Of a stretch of 8,197 nucleotides of DNA, positions 6,297 through 8,197 are shown piece after piece. The DNA lies in assembly GCA_964510515.1 (NCBI GenBank), contig CAZEAU010000049.1:1-8197 (forward strand), written 5' to 3'. Numbering within the stretch: position 1 is the first letter of the stretch; every line of letters starts with the position of its first letter. The position numbers and the translations under genes were made by a program. This DNA comes from SURF-21 sp964510515 (GTDB lineage: Bacteria; Actinomycetota; Geothermincolia; Geothermincolales; RBG-13-55-18). The notes under the pieces are model-generated. The model was not told the DNA's origin. It did no database searches and worked only from the letters and a program-made list of their open reading frames with translations.

Positions 6297-6845
6297 TTAC
6301 TCGGCCTGGCGGTTTTCCCACGCTTTCCTCACCCTAACGCCGTCGACAAGGAAACGTATGCCTTGATTATCCGAAGGATTCAGCCACAGCATGCGCTCGA
6401 AAACCTGCCCAGCCTCGTCGAAACGTTCCATGCGCCACAGACACAGTCCGTATCCGTGCATGCAGCGCAGAAACGGGCGGTTGTCGGTGAGCCCCCAGGG
6501 CAGGACTCCGTCGAATCCCTCGCCGAGGGATAACTCACCGATACGTACGCCTACTTCGTAATGGCGGAGGGCCGTCTTTGGCCCCCGGTCGAAGAAGAAA
6601 TGGCCGAGATGGGCATGGGCGTCGAGGCAGCGCAGGTCGGATTTGCACAGCTCCATGAGCACTTTATATGCCTCCGCCGCAAAGCCCGCATGCTTGAGGT
6701 CGTTGGATTCGATGATGGGGTCCGAGAAAGGATCGTCGGGGTCCTCGCCGGGTATCACCTGCTCCATCTCGTACTGCCGGCGCGGGCCGCGGGCGATGAT
6801 CGGCTCAGCCCATGCCTCGATCGGCTCGTCCTCCTCGTTATGCAA
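6297..6845 (-). CDS. TPR-repeat protein of unknown function
   Basis: A 182-residue cytoplasmic protein without signal peptide or membrane segment. The start is a TTG at 6845. It is strongly supported by GGAGGT a few bases upstream on the - strand, in the short spacer after the HEAT-repeat gene; the first ATG lies well inside the protein. The N-terminal 45 residues are acidic and probably disordered. Tetratricopeptide-like helices follow: about 49-82 (AAEAYKVLMELCKSDLRCLDAHAHLG), about 83-106 (ALRHYEVGVRIGE) and about 124-160 (CMHGYGLCLWRMERFDEAGQVFERMLWLNPSDNQ). The conserved-looking stretch SLGEGFDGVLPWGLTDNRPF between the second and third is not part of a TPR and may be the family's own mark. 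TPRs usually bind proteins. It lies 21 bases after the HEAT gene, so they are probably co-transcribed, and its end faces the DUF6880 remnant 36 bases away. Confidence 0.8.
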   Translation of the reverse strand: MHNEEDEPIEAWAEPIIARGPRRQYEMEQVIPGEDPDDPFSDPIIESNDLKHAGFAAEAYKVLMELCKSDLRCLDAHAHLGHFFFDRGPKTALRHYEVGVRIGELSLGEGFDGVLPWGLTDNRPFLRCMHGYGLCLWRMERFDEAGQVFERMLWLNPSDNQGIRFLVDGVRVRKAWENRQAE

Positions 6846-6866
6846 TTGGTTACCTCCGGGGGATGA
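6846..6866 (-). promoter_or_regulatory. Ribosome binding site deciding a TTG start
   Basis: On the - strand the 21-base spacer between the HEAT and TPR genes reads TCATCCCCCGGAGGTAACCAA and is followed directly by TTG. GGAGGT lies six bases from the TTG, a near-ideal Shine-Dalgarno arrangement, and no in-frame ATG is nearby. This fixes the TPR gene start. Confidence 0.7.
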
Positions 6867-7682
6867 CTACTCTTCATAGAGGTCGGAATCGTCCGATAGA
6901 TCTTCCGCCAGCATCATAGCGTCGGTAGCCGCTTCGGCGATTTCCTCGTCATCGGAGTCAGCCAGTTCTACGAGAATGACCCCCGCATCCTGGGGACGGA
7001 TGTCGGCCACGGCTTCGATGGCGGCGAATAACACTTCCCTGCCGGTTTCCTCCGAAGCCAGGAGCTCGGTCAGCCGGGGCCAGGCTGCATCCAGCTGCCA
7101 GTTGCCCGCCGCGGTGACCGCTTCATAGAGCATGTCCGGGTCTTCGCTACCCAGCGCCTCCAGGATCTGGTCCTCGAATCCCTTGATGAAACGCATACAG
7201 AAGACAGCTGTCAGATGCCAGTTATCCTTGCCGCTCGCGTAGGCGGCGCGGACGGCGTCCCTGTGCCATTCCTGGGGTGCGCGCACGGATCCCTCGAGGA
7301 TCCGCCGCCGCACTTCCTCCGGTACGTTGCCGTCCAGGTAGAGTTCGCGGAGTGTTTCGTTGATCATCGTGTACATACCCTCGGTGATCGTCTCATCGTA
7401 GGGGTCCTCGAAATCAGACAGATATGTATTTTCAAGTGTCGGCCCCAGGGCGATCGCCGCTATGGCGCGGAGCTCGCCTGGCTCGTCGCCGCTCTGCACG
7501 ATGGAGAGCAGCGCTCCCGCAAGCTCATCCGTACTCGCGGGGAGCTCTCCCGCCAGTTCCGCCGCGAGAAGGCGGTCGGATGCGTCTGCACTGACGTCGT
7601 TGAGAACACCAGTGAGGATCTGCTCATAGTTGTCCGGCCACTCCCAGGGCGGGAGCTTCTTCATGGAGATCAGCTCGAACAT
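6867..7682 (-). CDS. HEAT-repeat protein of unknown function
   Basis: A 271-residue, all-helical, acidic protein. Successive helix pairs of about 30 residues with A/L/D patterns (ASDRLLAAELAGEL; PGELRAIAAIALGPTL; PEEVRRRILEGSVRA; PDMLYEAVTAAGNWQLDAAWPRLTELL; EVLFAAIEAVADIRPQDAGVILVELA; EEIAEAATDAMMLAEDL) are HEAT / PBS-lyase-like repeats, a scaffold for protein binding. The final residues (DLSDDSDLYEE) are strongly acidic. The frame could open at TTG 7691, but I prefer ATG 7682, because a GGGGGG run lies nine bases before it and would overlap the TTG too closely. It stands between the DUF4143-type gene (45 bases upstream) and the TPR gene (21 bases downstream), all on the - strand. I recall HEAT proteins of this kind beside TPR proteins in other bacterial genomes, but I cannot name a pathway. 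Confidence 0.8.
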   Translation of the reverse strand: MFELISMKKLPPWEWPDNYEQILTGVLNDVSADASDRLLAAELAGELPASTDELAGALLSIVQSGDEPGELRAIAAIALGPTLENTYLSDFEDPYDETITEGMYTMINETLRELYLDGNVPEEVRRRILEGSVRAPQEWHRDAVRAAYASGKDNWHLTAVFCMRFIKGFEDQILEALGSEDPDMLYEAVTAAGNWQLDAAWPRLTELLASEETGREVLFAAIEAVADIRPQDAGVILVELADSDDEEIAEAATDAMMLAEDLSDDSDLYEE

Positions 7683-7727
7683 TTCAATCAACCCCCCAAG
7701 CTCATCTGAATGGCCTTACGGTTCATA

Positions 7728-8197
7728 TTATAAGAGCTGAGAAAAAGGCAGCGCCACCACGCCATCTCCCAGGGGAAGGTGGGCCTCGCCGGGATGGACC
7801 ACGTAGCCCGGGGCGACCCGATCGCCGAGTGAAGTCATGAATGCCTTGATGCCGGCGGCCATGTCCGGCCTTGGCGTGGAGGACAGCTTTACCTCGATGG
7901 GGATGAGCTTCTGCTCCCACTCCGCGACGATGTCAACCTCCGTGCCCGTTGATGTCCTCCAGAAATGGATCCTTGGTTCCTCACCCCGGTTGAGTAGTGA
8001 TTTATATATCTCCGCGACGACTACCGTCTCCATTATGCTTTCGCCCATGGGTCCCAAGGCCGCATGCTCGGGATCTTTCAGCCCGGTCAGGTTGCATAGG
8101 GTTCCGGTATCTGTGAAAAAGACCTTAGGCGTCTTCACCAGGGGCTGAGCCCTCGAAGTTCTGTAAATTCCCCTGAAGCCCAAACGGGCTTGCTTTG
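7728..8197 (-). CDS. DUF4143-type ATP-binding protein, C-terminal part (runs off the window)
   Basis: The frame is open to the right edge, so only the C-terminal 156 or so residues are seen. The nearest possible start, TTG at 8183, is unlikely to be real, because the N-terminal AAA ATPase domain expected in this family would be missing. Family marks are VKTPKVFFTDTGTLCNLTGL (the junction of the two halves), then GPMGESIMETVVVAEIYK, and then HFWRTSTGTEVDIVAEW..LIPIEVKLSS. In this last stretch EVD and EVK form a PD-(D/E)XK-like metal site. Such proteins pair an AAA ATPase with a DUF4143 nuclease-fold domain; many are thought to be DNA-related or toxin-like, but the role is unproven. It ends with SQLL and TAA, 45 bases before the HEAT gene start. 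It may be the upstream member of the same transcription unit or an unrelated neighbour. Confidence 0.85.
   Translation of the reverse strand, partial: KQARLGFRGIYRTSRAQPLVKTPKVFFTDTGTLCNLTGLKDPEHAALGPMGESIMETVVVAEIYKSLLNRGEEPRIHFWRTSTGTEVDIVAEWEQKLIPIEVKLSSTPRPDMAAGIKAFMTSLGDRVAPGYVVHPGEAHLPLGDGVVALPFSQLL

Noticed and set aside
6561..7709. + strand frames of 101 and 164 codons opposite the TPR and HEAT genes
   Set aside because: The - strand translations show clear helical repeats and proper start sites; the + strand ones do not.

Overview
The window looks like chromosomal DNA from an uncultivated, probably Gram-positive bacterium. The best taxonomic hint is the C-terminal half of the large secreted protease. 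It carries four roughly 105-residue units that start with a WYLAEG-type motif and end with an ERAMYW-type motif, a repeat style (DUF5719-like) I associate with deep-branching Actinomycetota. This is an inference from motif memory, not from a search. Base composition is uneven: about 45% GC in the left genes and in the protease catalytic part, and well over 60% in the C-terminal repeats.

Left part (1-1446, + strand): a membrane-anchored protein with an extracytoplasmic Ig-like domain, whose true start may lie before the window. It is followed after 41 bases by a small PD-(D/E)XK-fold nuclease-like protein. A 279-base gap (1447-1725) then holds two clear stem-loops and a third possible long-range pairing directly ahead of the next gene.

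Centre (1726-5292, + strand): one 1188-residue secreted subtilisin-family (S8) protease. It has a signal peptide, a propeptide, and a catalytic domain with an intact Asp/His/Asn/Ser set. About 147 extra residues are inserted between the catalytic Asp and His. Two InlB-B-type repeats and four DUF5719-like repeats follow. The gap 5293-5659 has no confident gene, but it contains traces of a frame-shifted small Cys-rich reading frame.

Right part: on the + strand (5660-6260) lie the N-terminal and C-terminal ends of what looks like a DUF6880-type protein. They are in different frames and the middle is missing, so this is probably a decayed gene. Converging on it from the - strand are three co-directional, closely spaced genes: the C-terminal part of a DUF4143-type ATPase/nuclease-like protein (running off the right edge), a HEAT-repeat protein, and a TPR protein with a TTG start behind a strong ribosome binding site. 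The HEAT and TPR genes, 21 bases apart, are probably one transcription unit. Their function is not known to me.

I see no CRISPR array, tRNA, rRNA or complete insertion sequence. I found no convincing new multi-gene system. The points most worth a second look are the inserted domain in the protease, its mosaic composition, the structured leader ahead of it, and the decayed DUF6880-like gene.
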